The notes beneath the pieces are model-generated. The model made no database searches. It worked only from the letters and a program-made list of their open reading frames with translations, and had not been told where the DNA came from. From Marinobacter flavimaris (GTDB taxonomy: Bacteria; Pseudomonadota; Gammaproteobacteria; Pseudomonadales; Oleiphilaceae), in contig NZ_PSSW01000009.1 in assembly GCF_002933295.1 (NCBI RefSeq), positions 124,001 through 188,000 of the forward strand: DNA of 64,000 bases. Direction: 5' to 3'. Each line of letters starts with the position of its first letter. Position 1 is the stretch's first letter. Below are positions 1 to 7,846 of the stretch, one piece after another. Made by a program: the position numbers and the translations under genes.

Positions 1-144
1 GCTACCCTGGAGCGAGCCCTGAAAGAAGAGCTTGCCAAACGCGAAGCAGAACAATGGGTTGAAGAAAACAGGTCTGCGATAAAAAGTTATAACGATTTTG
101 TCGAACAACATGGATGCTTCGGCGATGAATTCAGGGAATTTTGA
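1..144 (+). CDS. ccdA: CcdA-family antitoxin, 5' truncated by window edge
   Basis: Frame 1 is open from the first base and gives the last 47 residues of a CcdA antitoxin. The tail has the family layout: a Trp-Val-Glu-Glu-Asn block, then FVEQHG, then an acidic aromatic end (DEFREF). In CcdA this C-terminal half is the disordered segment that wraps CcdB and frees it from gyrase; the missing N-terminal half is the DNA-binding dimer that represses the operon. The stop codon overlaps the ccdB start (TGATG), so the two are translationally coupled. The call rests on this fragment plus the adjacent CcdB. Confidence 0.85.
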   Translation, partial: ATLERALKEELAKREAEQWVEENRSAIKSYNDFVEQHGCFGDEFREF

Positions 145-461
145 TGGCACAGTTCGATGTATACCTCAACCCAAGTAAAACTAGCAAAGCTCACTACCCT
201 TACCTTGTCGATATTCAAAGCAGCCTGCTGAGCGAACTGGCAACTCGTATCGTCATTCCTTTGGGGAAACGCTCCGCATTCGGTGGCGAAGCCATGCAAG
301 GACTCACCCCAGAAATCAGCTTTGCAGACCAGGAGCTTCTCCTGTTGACCCCGCAAATTTCCTCTGTTTCTGAAAAGCATCTCAACAATCCGATTGGTTC
401 TCTATCACATTTCAGAGATCAGATTGTTGGAGCCCTAGACATGGCTATCACTGGCATTTAG
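144..461 (+). CDS. ccdB: CcdB-family toxin (DNA gyrase poison family)
   Basis: A 105-residue protein of normal CcdB length. Family features are the N-terminal FDVYLNP strand, YPYLVDIQS, the TRIVIPL strand and a C-terminal helix ending in ITGI. CcdB traps the GyrA-DNA cleavage complex unless bound by CcdA. The ATG at 144 overlaps the ccdA stop; a TTG one codon earlier would give a single extra residue. In plasmid-F CcdB the C-terminus is Trp-Gly-Ile and the Trp is needed for gyrase poisoning. Here the equivalent residue is Thr, as I recall for the Vibrio fischeri chromosomal type. Family assignment is secure; potency is unknown. Confidence 0.9.
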   Translation: MAQFDVYLNPSKTSKAHYPYLVDIQSSLLSELATRIVIPLGKRSAFGGEAMQGLTPEISFADQELLLLTPQISSVSEKHLNNPIGSLSHFRDQIVGALDMAITGI

Positions 462-472
462 CAGCTAATTAC

Positions 473-486
473 ACGAACGCGTTCGT
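473..486. repeat. 14-bp perfect palindrome downstream of ccdB
   Basis: ACGAACGCGTTCGT is a perfect palindrome 12 bases after the ccdB stop. No T-run follows it, so it is not a typical intrinsic terminator. It could be a protein-binding site, a weak 3' stabilising hairpin or chance. Nothing else is recognisable between 487 and 551. Confidence 0.4.
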
Positions 487-551
487 ATATCACCCGTTTA
501 TCAAACTCCTAAAACTGTTTTTGGAGTGCAAAGCACAGTTGACGAAGGCTT

Positions 552-671
552 CTAACTCTCCCAGTTACTGGCTGGAATTCGCTTAACGTGGATGTGGCTG
601 ATAAGCCGGATGATGAGCTCTTCCCTGCCGAGCTTCAGGGTCAGGGGGTTATCGGTGCGGTTTTCAACCAT
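552..671 (-). pseudogene. Probable internally deleted YrhK-like small protein
   Basis: A 39-codon reading frame starts with ATG and encodes a polar N-terminus ending in GREELIIR. This joins directly to LISHIHVKRIPASNWES. From memory of the YrhK domain family, a GREELIIR-type strand should be followed by RYE, two membrane helices and an RP-IRL segment before the IH-(L/V)-R tail. Both ends are therefore present and the membrane part is missing, as if about 50 codons were deleted between two similar Ile-Arg codons. The frame is intact, so it could be expressed as a short peptide. The family match is inference without a search. Confidence 0.4.
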
Positions 672-700
672 TCGTCTGGTGGTCTCCGGTCCGGAAGGAG

Positions 701-726
701 CACGGCGGAAACCGGGTTCCGCCGTG
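701..726 (-). terminator. Hairpin downstream of phhB
   Basis: A perfect 10-bp inverted repeat (CACGGCGGAA / TTCCGCCGTG) with a 6-base loop lies just past the phhB stop on the minus strand. There is no strong T-tract, so it may be a weak terminator or an mRNA 3' end stabiliser. It separates phhB from the short reading frame at 552-671. Confidence 0.5.
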
Positions 727-733
727 ATTGGGA

Positions 734-1081
734 TTATTGCATGTCGTTGAAAGCAGCGTCGGTTCTCGCTGCCAGGATGAAGTCGTTCTTGTGCAGGCCG
801 CCGATTTCGTGGCTCCACCAGCTCACTGCAACTTTGCCATATTCCAGAACAACCACCGGGTGATGGTCTTCTTCTTCGGCAAGTTCGCCAATCTTGTTGG
901 TGAACTCCAGGGCCTTCAGAAAGTTTTTAAGTTTGTAGACCTTATGAAGCTGTTCTTCCCCGTCAATTTCCAGAATTTCCCAGTCTGGGACCTCTTTATG
1001 CAGCTGCTGCTTTTCTTCCTCGGTCGCCTTGCTTGCGTTCGGGCTGCAAGCTTCACAGCTGTGTGCTTTCAGGTCACTCAT
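734..1081 (-). CDS. phhB: Pterin-4-alpha-carbinolamine dehydratase
   Basis: A 115-residue protein. It dehydrates 4a-hydroxytetrahydrobiopterin so that the pterin cofactor of phenylalanine hydroxylase can be recycled. The signature EDHHP is at residues 71-75, with the active-site histidine pair at 73-74 and a third histidine at 91 in WWSHEIGGL. The ATG at 1081 is preferred over upstream in-frame starts because GGAGG lies 5-6 bases before it. The extra N-terminal HSCEACSP segment is seen in several gammaproteobacterial homologues. No phhA is adjacent. It is divergent from the imu operon. Confidence 0.93.
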   Translation of the reverse strand: MSDLKAHSCEACSPNASKATEEEKQQLHKEVPDWEILEIDGEEQLHKVYKLKNFLKALEFTNKIGELAEEEDHHPVVVLEYGKVAVSWWSHEIGGLHKNDFILAARTDAAFNDMQ

Positions 1082-1149
1082 TTCAACCTCCATGGTTGAT
1101 GGCTGTATTACAAGCGTGGGTCGTGCCCTTCGCTTTATCAACCCTTCTC

Positions 1150-1178
1150 TTGAAATCCGGCGGCTTTCCGAATACTGT
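1150..1178 (+). promoter_or_regulatory. Putative sigma-70 promoter of imuA operon
   Basis: TTGAAA (1150-1155) is followed after 17 bases by TACTGT (1173-1178), a 4/6 match to the -10 consensus. The -10 lies inside the LexA box, so LexA binding would occlude polymerase. The inferred transcript would start near 1185 and give a leader of about 25 nt. Confidence 0.45.
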
Positions 1179-1194
1179 ATATTTAAACAGTATT
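1171..1194. promoter_or_regulatory. LexA (SOS) box
   Basis: CTGTATATTTAAACAG (1175-1190) matches the gammaproteobacterial LexA operator CTG-N10-CAG with an A/T-rich core. The flanks extend the symmetry to AATACTG...CAGTATT. It lies 15 bases upstream of the imuA ATG, in front of a mutasome operon whose family is typically SOS induced. Confidence 0.92.
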
Positions 1195-1209
1195 TTGAGA
1201 GTTTTCATC

Positions 1210-1899
1210 ATGAGCGAGCTTCTGAACACGCTGATGCAGGATGCCCGTGTCTGGCAGGGGCACCGCCACACCCAGACCACACAGCCTGCGCAATCAACCG
1301 GTTACCAGGTGCTGGATAACCAGCTCGGAGGCCTGGGCTGGCCCCGGGGTGCCTTGAGCGAATGCCTGCTGGATGCACCGGGTATTGGTGAGCTGCATTT
1401 GCTTCTGCCGCTGATGCAACGGGTGTGCGAAGAGGGCAAAAGCGTGTTCTGGCTGAACCCGCCGCATACGCCCTATGCCCCTGCCCTGGCCCGGGAAGGC
1501 GTCAACCTGGACCAGGTGGTGCTGATCCATACCGATAATGAGGGCGACTTTTTGTGGACACTGGAGAACTGCCTGCGCTCACCAGTAACAGGCCTGGTAA
1601 TGGCCTGGCCGGGCAAGCTGGCCTCACGGGAAGTCCGTCGCCTGCAACTGGCCGCCGAAGCCGGGAGCAATGTGTGTGTGCTGTTCCGGGAACGACGTTA
1701 CGCCGGGCAGAATTCTCCGGCTGCCCTGCGGCTGGAGCTGGAACCGGGGGAGCAGCAGGATCTCAAGGTGAATGTGCTCAAGCGCCGGGGTAGCTGGCCC
1801 GGGCAGCGCTGTTCACTGGCCATGGCCCAGCGGGCCGATCTCTCCTTCCGTGAAACCACCCGGGTTGTCCGGGGCCCCTGGTCGGGTTCAACCGGGTAA
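1210..1899 (+). CDS. imuA: ImuA, SulA/RecA-like subunit of the translesion mutasome
   Basis: A 229-residue protein of the ImuA group, related to the RecA core fold. The N-terminal part has STGYQVLDNQLGGLGWPRGALSE, the usual opening of the family, followed by a degenerate nucleotide-binding region with no canonical Walker A. In studied bacteria ImuA works with ImuB and DnaE2 in damage-induced mutagenesis. The ATG at 1210 is chosen because an earlier start would place the LexA box and promoter inside the coding region. imuB follows 9 bases after the stop. Confidence 0.88.
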   Translation: MSELLNTLMQDARVWQGHRHTQTTQPAQSTGYQVLDNQLGGLGWPRGALSECLLDAPGIGELHLLLPLMQRVCEEGKSVFWLNPPHTPYAPALAREGVNLDQVVLIHTDNEGDFLWTLENCLRSPVTGLVMAWPGKLASREVRRLQLAAEAGSNVCVLFRERRYAGQNSPAALRLELEPGEQQDLKVNVLKRRGSWPGQRCSLAMAQRADLSFRETTRVVRGPWSGSTG

Positions 1900-1908
1900 T
1901 AACGCTCC

Positions 1909-3327
1909 ATGCTCTGGCTGTATCTGCATTTCCCGCACCTGGTGCTGGACCATATTCGGCGCACCCGTGAAGATGAGGGCGCCCTGGTGGTGGTTGAAGG
2001 CTCTGGCCAGAAGGTGATCCAGGCCTGCCCGGACGCCAGGAGCCAGGGTATTCGTAGCGGCATGCGCCTGAAAACCGCCATCAGCCTGGCTCCGGATCTG
2101 GGCATGGTGCGGGCCGATGAAACCCAGGAAGCCAGGATTCTGGAAGATCAGGCCCGCTGGCTGTACCGCTATGCGGCCCATATTGTGTTGGTGCCGCCCG
2201 ATGGTCTGCTGGCCGAAATTGGCAGCCTTCAAAAACTGTATGGCGGGCTGCCCGCCGTTTGGCAAACCGTGGAACAGGGGCTGAATGAGCGCCAGCTGAA
2301 TGCCTGGATCGGTATTGGCTATACCCCTCTGTCGGCCCGGCTGATTGCCCGCGCCGGCAAGGGGGAATGCACGGCAGACAAAGGCCACATTCTTCGAAGC
2401 CTGAGCCAGATGCCCCTGTTGGCAGCTGAATTCAACGAGAAAGCCTGTACCCGTTTGCAGCGCCTGGGGCTGAACACGTTGGGGGAGGTGTTTGATTTAC
2501 CGCCCGGCGAACTGGCACGGCGTCTGTCTCCGGAGTTACTGGCTTACATCCAGAAAATCCAGGGCACCCGGCCAGATCCCCGCACGCCCTGGCAGCCGCC
2601 CCACTCGTTCCGGCAACAGGCGGATTTTGTGCAGGAAATAGAACACACCCAGGGGCTGCTGTTTCCGCTCCAGCGCATGCTTGTCGAACTGGAAGAGGAT
2701 CTGTGCTGGCGCCAGCAGGATACCGACAGCCTGCGGCTGGTTCTGAAGCACCGGCATGCGGAACCAACCCGGCTGCAGATTCGCACATCCGGGCCGGAGC
2801 ACCGGGCCGATCATTTCTTGAACCTGGTTCGTCTGCGGTTGGAGCAACATTCCCTGAGCGCCCCGGTTATCTCCATGGTTTTGCTGGTGAAGCGTTTCCT
2901 GTCACGGGAAGCACCCTCCGGGCAGGATCTGCTGGGTGAAACCCAGGATCTGAATGAAGCCTGGCATACCCTGATCAGCCGGCTGCAGGCGCGCCTGGGC
3001 GATCAGGCTCTCAGGCAGCTCTCGCCCCAGGCGGATCATCGTCCCGAACGGGCCTGGTCGGCCTCGGAAGTTCTGCGTAAAACCGGAACGCCGCCAGTAC
3101 CGGCAGCAGAACTGCCCAGGCGGCCGCTCTGGTTATTGAAAGGCCCGCAACCGCTGACCGAGGCGCCCGTTACCTGGTTTTCCGGGCCTGAGCGCATCAG
3201 CGGTGGCTGGTGGGATGGCCAGCGCGTGCACCGGGATTATTACATTGCCCAGTTGAGCAGCGGCCAGTTGGCCTGGGTCTTCCGGGATGCCCGGGAAGGC
3301 TGGTTTGTGCATGGGTGGTTTGGCTGA
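1909..3327 (+). CDS. imuB: ImuB, catalytically inactive Y-family polymerase homologue
   Basis: A 472-residue protein with the Y-family fold: the N-terminal strand LWLYLHFPHLVLD, a fingers region around residues 25-60, and a palm segment near 96-105. The Ser-x-Asp-Glu catalytic signature of active Y polymerases is replaced there by PPDGLLAEIG, and the first catalytic Asp is also absent. ImuB is known in other bacteria as a non-catalytic hub that links the beta clamp, ImuA and DnaE2. Its stop overlaps the dnaE2 start (TGATG), which implies coupled translation. Confidence 0.92.
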   Translation: MLWLYLHFPHLVLDHIRRTREDEGALVVVEGSGQKVIQACPDARSQGIRSGMRLKTAISLAPDLGMVRADETQEARILEDQARWLYRYAAHIVLVPPDGLLAEIGSLQKLYGGLPAVWQTVEQGLNERQLNAWIGIGYTPLSARLIARAGKGECTADKGHILRSLSQMPLLAAEFNEKACTRLQRLGLNTLGEVFDLPPGELARRLSPELLAYIQKIQGTRPDPRTPWQPPHSFRQQADFVQEIEHTQGLLFPLQRMLVELEEDLCWRQQDTDSLRLVLKHRHAEPTRLQIRTSGPEHRADHFLNLVRLRLEQHSLSAPVISMVLLVKRFLSREAPSGQDLLGETQDLNEAWHTLISRLQARLGDQALRQLSPQADHRPERAWSASEVLRKTGTPPVPAAELPRRPLWLLKGPQPLTEAPVTWFSGPERISGGWWDGQRVHRDYYIAQLSSGQLAWVFRDAREGWFVHGWFG

Positions 3328-6300
3328 TGTCCGGGCAGCAGTATGCAGAGCTGTTTTGCTTCAGCAATTTCACCTTCCTCACCGGGGCCTCTCATCCCCA
3401 CGAACTGGCTGAGCGAGCGCATGAGCTGGGCTACACCGCCCTGGCCATCACCGATGCCTGCTCCGTTGCCGGCATTCCCCGGGCCTGGGCGGCGCTGGCA
3501 GAAAGTCCTGTAAAACTCATTACCGGCAGCTGGTTTGAGTTGTCGGATGCCCCCACCGGCGCCGCTTCTCCTCGCTTTATCCTTCTGGCCCGCACGCGCA
3601 AAGGCTATGGCCAGCTTTGCCAGTTGATCACTACCGGCCGCCGGCGGGCTGAGAAAGGCCATTACCAGCTGTATTACCGGGACATTGAAACCCACACCCT
3701 GGATGACTGCCTGTGTCTGTGGCTGCCCCCATCGCCTACCGAAGCGGATTCCGATCAGGCGCTGGCCTGCGGCGAGTGGCTGGCCCGACTGTTTGACCCC
3801 CGGATCTGGATTGCCGCGGCCCGCACCCTGGAATCCGGCGAGGAGCAGCGGCTGGCACGGATACACTGGCTGGCCGATCAGCTGCGCATTCCCGTGGCTG
3901 CCGTGGGCGAGGTGCACATGCACAGCCGGGAGCGCCAGCCGCTGCAGGATGTACTGACAGCCCTGCGCAATCACACCAATCTGGAGAATGCCGGCCACTG
4001 CCTGTTCCAGAATGGCGAGCGATACCTGCGCCCCCTGCCCGTTCTGCAACGGCTGTTTCCGGAAGCCTGGCTGCATGAAACCCTGACCATTGCCAACCAG
4101 TGCACCTTCGAGCCCGGCAGCCTGCGCTATGAATACCCGCCAGACCTGGTGCCGGAGGACGAGACTCCGGCCGGCTACCTGAAACGGCTGACCCGCGAAG
4201 GCGAGCGCCGGCGTTACCCGGATGGCACACCACTGCAGGTTCAGAGCCTGATCCGCAAGGAGCTGGGCCTGATCTCGGAGATGAACTACGAGCATTACTT
4301 CCTCACCATCCACGATATTGTCGACTTTGCCCGCAGCCGGGGGATTCTCTGCCAGGGGCGGGGGTCGGCAGCAAACTCTGCGGTTTGTTATTGCCTGGGC
4401 ATCACCGAGGTGAACCCGGCCCGGGTGGAACTGCTGTTCGAGCGGTTTATTTCCAAAGACCGAAACGAACCGCCCGATATCGATGTGGATTTCGAGCACG
4501 AACGTCGTGAAGAGGTTATCCAGTATATCTACCGGCGTTATACCCGTGAGCGCGCCGCCCTGGCTGCCACGGTGATCCGTTACCGGCCCAAAAGCGCCAT
4601 TCGGGATGTCGGCAAGGCCCTGGGGTTTGATCCGGCCCTGGTGGAACAGCTGCTGGAAGGCATCGACTGGCGGGACAAGGCCACCAACTGGCGCCAGCAG
4701 ATTCTCGACAAGAAAATCACCCGCAACCCACAGGTGGCGGACCAGTTCTTCACCCTAGTGAATACCCTGCTGAGCTTCCCCCGACATCTGTCCCAGCACG
4801 TGGGCGGTTTCGTGATCAGCGCCGGGCCACTGGCCGAACTGGTGCCAGTGGAGAACGCTGCCATGGCCGACCGCACCGTAATCCAGTGGGACAAGGACGA
4901 CCTTGAGAGCCTGGGGCTGATGAAGGTGGATGTGCTGGCCCTTGGCATGCTCTCCGCCATTCGAAAAGCGCTGGAACTGATCAGCGATGAAAAAGGCCAG
5001 CCTTTCCGGATACAGGACATTCCCCAGGAAGACCGTGACACCTACGCCATGCTTCAGACAGGCGACAGCATCGGCGTATTCCAGGTGGAATCCCGGGCCC
5101 AGATCAACATGCTGCCCCGCCTGAAACCGGAAACCTATTACGATCTGGTGATTGAGGTGGCCATCGTTCGGCCGGGCCCCATCCAGGGTGACATGGTGCA
5201 CCCGTACCTGCGCCGAAAGCACGGCCTGGAGCCGGTGGATTACCCGAACGATGCCGTGCGCAAGGTGCTGGAGCGCACCCTCGGTGTGCCCATCTTCCAG
5301 GAACAGGTGATCAAACTGGCCATGGTGGCGGCCGGCTTCTCCGCCGGCGAAGCCGACCAGTTGCGCCGGGCCATGGCGGCCTGGAAATCCCACGGCGACC
5401 TGACCCCGTTCCGGGAAAAGCTAGTCACCGGTATGCTCGAACGTGGTCACGATGCCGACTTCGCCGAACGGCTGTACCAGCAAATCTGCGGCTTTGGCGG
5501 CTATGGCTTCCCCGAATCCCACGCCGCCAGCTTTGCCCTGCTTGTCTACGTCTCCGCCTGGATCAAACGGCACTATCCGGCGGCCTTTTACTGTGCCCTG
5601 CTTAACAGCCAGCCCATGGGGTTCTATTCTCCCTCACAACTGGTGCAGGACGCCCGCCGGCACAATGTCACCGTGCTGCCGCCGGATGTAAATGCCAGCC
5701 AGTGGGACCACAACCTGCAAGACGAAGACCGCCATCTGCGACTGGGCCTGAGGATTATCCAGGGTCTGTCCGTTAGCGGCGCCGAGCGTATCCACCAGAA
5801 CCGGCCAGCCGAGGGCTACCGCTCTGCCAGCGAGCTTCGCCGCCTGGCCACCCTGAACCAGCGGGATATGGAACTCCTCGCCGGCGCCAACGCCATGCCG
5901 GGCTTCACCGCCAACCGCCACCAGGCGTACTGGCAACTGCTCGACCATGAACAACCTGCGGAGCTGTTCGCTCAGGAGACGGCGGTCGATTATCAACCGG
6001 ACTACTGTGAGCAATTGCCGGAACCCTCCGAAGGCCAGAACGTGCTGGCCGACTACGCCAGCCAGGGCCTCACCCTGCAGCGTCATCCGCTAGCGTTATT
6101 GCGGGAACAGGGCCACCTGAAGTTCTGTCTCAGCGCCGAACAGCTCAAATCCACCAAAGCCGGCATCCCTGTCCAGGTCGCCGGCCTGGTCACCGGCCGC
6201 CAACGCCCCGGCTCCGCTTCCGGCGTTACCTTCGTCACCCTGGAAGACGAAACCGGTAATGTGAACGTGGTGGTGTGGCTGGAAACGGCACGGCGACAGC

Positions 6301-6446
6301 GCAAGCCGTTACTGACTGCCCGATTGCTGCATGTGATGGGAGTGCTGGAGCGACAGGGGGACATTGTGCATGTGATGGCAGGTCGGCTTTCGGACCTCAG
6401 CCACCTGATTCAGTCGTTACCCGTGAATTCCAGGAATTTTCATTAG
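3327..6446 (+). CDS. dnaE2: Error-prone DNA polymerase DnaE2 (ImuC)
   Basis: A 1039-residue C-family polymerase, the usual length for DnaE2 and shorter than replicative DnaE. An N-terminal PHP domain begins at FSNFTFLTGASHP (about residue 11). The polymerase core has the catalytic PDIDVDF motif near residue 382, and an OB-fold follows at about 944-990 (VQVAGLV...VTFVTLEDETG). It synthesises across lesions as part of the ImuA-ImuB-DnaE2 mutasome. The ATG at 3327 overlaps the imuB stop; an upstream in-frame extension lies wholly inside imuB and is rejected. Confidence 0.95.
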   Translation: MSGQQYAELFCFSNFTFLTGASHPHELAERAHELGYTALAITDACSVAGIPRAWAALAESPVKLITGSWFELSDAPTGAASPRFILLARTRKGYGQLCQLITTGRRRAEKGHYQLYYRDIETHTLDDCLCLWLPPSPTEADSDQALACGEWLARLFDPRIWIAAARTLESGEEQRLARIHWLADQLRIPVAAVGEVHMHSRERQPLQDVLTALRNHTNLENAGHCLFQNGERYLRPLPVLQRLFPEAWLHETLTIANQCTFEPGSLRYEYPPDLVPEDETPAGYLKRLTREGERRRYPDGTPLQVQSLIRKELGLISEMNYEHYFLTIHDIVDFARSRGILCQGRGSAANSAVCYCLGITEVNPARVELLFERFISKDRNEPPDIDVDFEHERREEVIQYIYRRYTRERAALAATVIRYRPKSAIRDVGKALGFDPALVEQLLEGIDWRDKATNWRQQILDKKITRNPQVADQFFTLVNTLLSFPRHLSQHVGGFVISAGPLAELVPVENAAMADRTVIQWDKDDLESLGLMKVDVLALGMLSAIRKALELISDEKGQPFRIQDIPQEDRDTYAMLQTGDSIGVFQVESRAQINMLPRLKPETYYDLVIEVAIVRPGPIQGDMVHPYLRRKHGLEPVDYPNDAVRKVLERTLGVPIFQEQVIKLAMVAAGFSAGEADQLRRAMAAWKSHGDLTPFREKLVTGMLERGHDADFAERLYQQICGFGGYGFPESHAASFALLVYVSAWIKRHYPAAFYCALLNSQPMGFYSPSQLVQDARRHNVTVLPPDVNASQWDHNLQDEDRHLRLGLRIIQGLSVSGAERIHQNRPAEGYRSASELRRLATLNQRDMELLAGANAMPGFTANRHQAYWQLLDHEQPAELFAQETAVDYQPDYCEQLPEPSEGQNVLADYASQGLTLQRHPLALLREQGHLKFCLSAEQLKSTKAGIPVQVAGLVTGRQRPGSASGVTFVTLEDETGNVNVVVWLETARRQRKPLLTARLLHVMGVLERQGDIVHVMAGRLSDLSHLIQSLPVNSRNFH

Positions 6447-6450
6447 ACAC

Positions 6451-6481
6451 AAAAAAACCCCGCACAGAGGCGGGGTTTTTT
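6451..6481. terminator. Bidirectional terminator between dnaE2 and oadB
   Basis: A-run, CCCCGC stem, ACAGAG loop, GCGGGG stem, T-run. It lies 5 bases after the dnaE2 stop and 18 bases beyond the oadB stop on the other strand, so it can end both convergent transcripts. Confidence 0.93.
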
Positions 6482-6498
6482 GTACTGCGGTGAACAAA

Positions 6499-7833
6499 TC
6501 AGCCAAGAAGCTTGATCATTACACCCGCAGCAACCGCAGAGCCGATAACGCCAGCCACGTTCGGGCCCATGGCGTGCATCAGCAGGAAGTTCTGCGGGTT
6601 GGCTTCCAGGCCCACCTTGTTGGAGACCCGCGCTGCCATCGGCACCGCAGATACACCGGCAGAACCGATCAGCGGGTTGATCTGCTCTTTGCTCAGCTTG
6701 TTCATCAGCTTCGCCATCAGAACACCCGAGGCAGTACCCACACCGAAGGCCACGATACCCAGGCCCAAGATACCCAGGGTCTGGGCGTCCAGGAACTTGT
6801 CTGCCATCAGTTTGGAACCAACGGACAGGCCAAGGAAAATGGTCACGATGTTAATCAGCGCGTTCTGGGCCGTGTCGCTCAAACGCTCGACCACGCCACA
6901 TTCACGCATCAGGTTACCGAAGGTGAACATACCCAGCAGCGGCGCTGCATCCGGCAGGAACAGAACGACCGCAATCAGAACCACCAGCGGGAAAATGATC
7001 TTTTCCTGCTTGCTGACAGGGCGCAGCTGCGTCATCTTGATCTTGCGCTCTTCAGCGGAGGTCAGTGCTTTCATGATCGGCGGCTGGATCATCGGCACCA
7101 GTGCCATGTAAGCGTAGGCAGAGACCGCAATGGCACCCAGCAAGTGCGGGGCCAGAACACTGGAGACATAGATGGAAGTCGGGCCATCTGCACCACCAAT
7201 GATACCGATAGCGGCGGCTTCCAGAATGTTGAACTCCAGAACACCGGTCCAGTCCAGCAGCGCAGCACCAATGACAGTACCGAAGATACCGAACTGGGCA
7301 GCGGCACCCAGCAGCAGGGTCTTGGGGTTAGCCAGCAACGGACCGAAGTCGGTCATCGCGCCCACACCCATGAAGATCAACAGCGGACCAACCGTACTGC
7401 CAATGATCACGGAGTAGAAGTTATAGAGCATGCCATTGCCGTAACCGAAATCCTGGGCCAGGGAGTTGGCCATCGCCATTTCGGAGTAGCTGGCCTCTTT
7501 TACGGCCACCTTGAAGGCGTCTTTCAACTCTGGCGTCACCGCCTGCCCGACCTGGTAGGCCACATCCAGAGGTGCGGCCAGAGCAGCCAGAATCTGAGTT
7601 GACTCTTCCTTCAGGGCAAAATGGATGGCATTTTCCGCCGCAGTCAGGGCAAGGCCTGCCTCCGGAATATTCGCCAGGATGCCGCCGAACCCGATGGGTA
7701 CCAGAAGCAACGGCTCAAATTTCTTGTTAATCGCAAGATAGAGAAGCAAGAGGCCGATGGCGATCATGATCACCTGGCCGATCTCGATGTTGAACAGGCC
7801 ACTACCTGTCCAGAGTGTCATTAATTTATCCAT
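6499..7833 (-). CDS. oadB: Oxaloacetate decarboxylase beta subunit (Na+ pump)
   Basis: A 444-residue polytopic inner-membrane protein. It releases CO2 from carboxybiotin on OadA and uses the energy to export Na+. The conserved [10 protein letters not shown] loop has its functional Asp at about residue 216, the position implicated in Na+/H+ handling in characterised pumps. The first 50 residues hold two hydrophobic helices. It is the last gene of oadGAB, 13 bases after oadA. Confidence 0.95.
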   Translation of the reverse strand: MDKLMTLWTGSGLFNIEIGQVIMIAIGLLLLYLAINKKFEPLLLVPIGFGGILANIPEAGLALTAAENAIHFALKEESTQILAALAAPLDVAYQVGQAVTPELKDAFKVAVKEASYSEMAMANSLAQDFGYGNGMLYNFYSVIIGSTVGPLLIFMGVGAMTDFGPLLANPKTLLLGAAAQFGIFGTVIGAALLDWTGVLEFNILEAAAIGIIGGADGPTSIYVSSVLAPHLLGAIAVSAYAYMALVPMIQPPIMKALTSAEERKIKMTQLRPVSKQEKIIFPLVVLIAVVLFLPDAAPLLGMFTFGNLMRECGVVERLSDTAQNALINIVTIFLGLSVGSKLMADKFLDAQTLGILGLGIVAFGVGTASGVLMAKLMNKLSKEQINPLIGSAGVSAVPMAARVSNKVGLEANPQNFLLMHAMGPNVAGVIGSAVAAGVMIKLLG

Positions 7834-7846
7834 GGAATGCTGGCCC

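Noticed and set aside
462..551. attC-type integron recombination site after ccdB
   Set aside because: ccdAB often sits in integron cassettes, but no GTTRRRY/RYYYAAC pair with the proper spacing is present; only the 14-bp palindrome is clear.
3240..4499. Open frame antisense to dnaE2
   Set aside because: dnaE2 carries PHP and catalytic motifs on the other strand; this frame has none.
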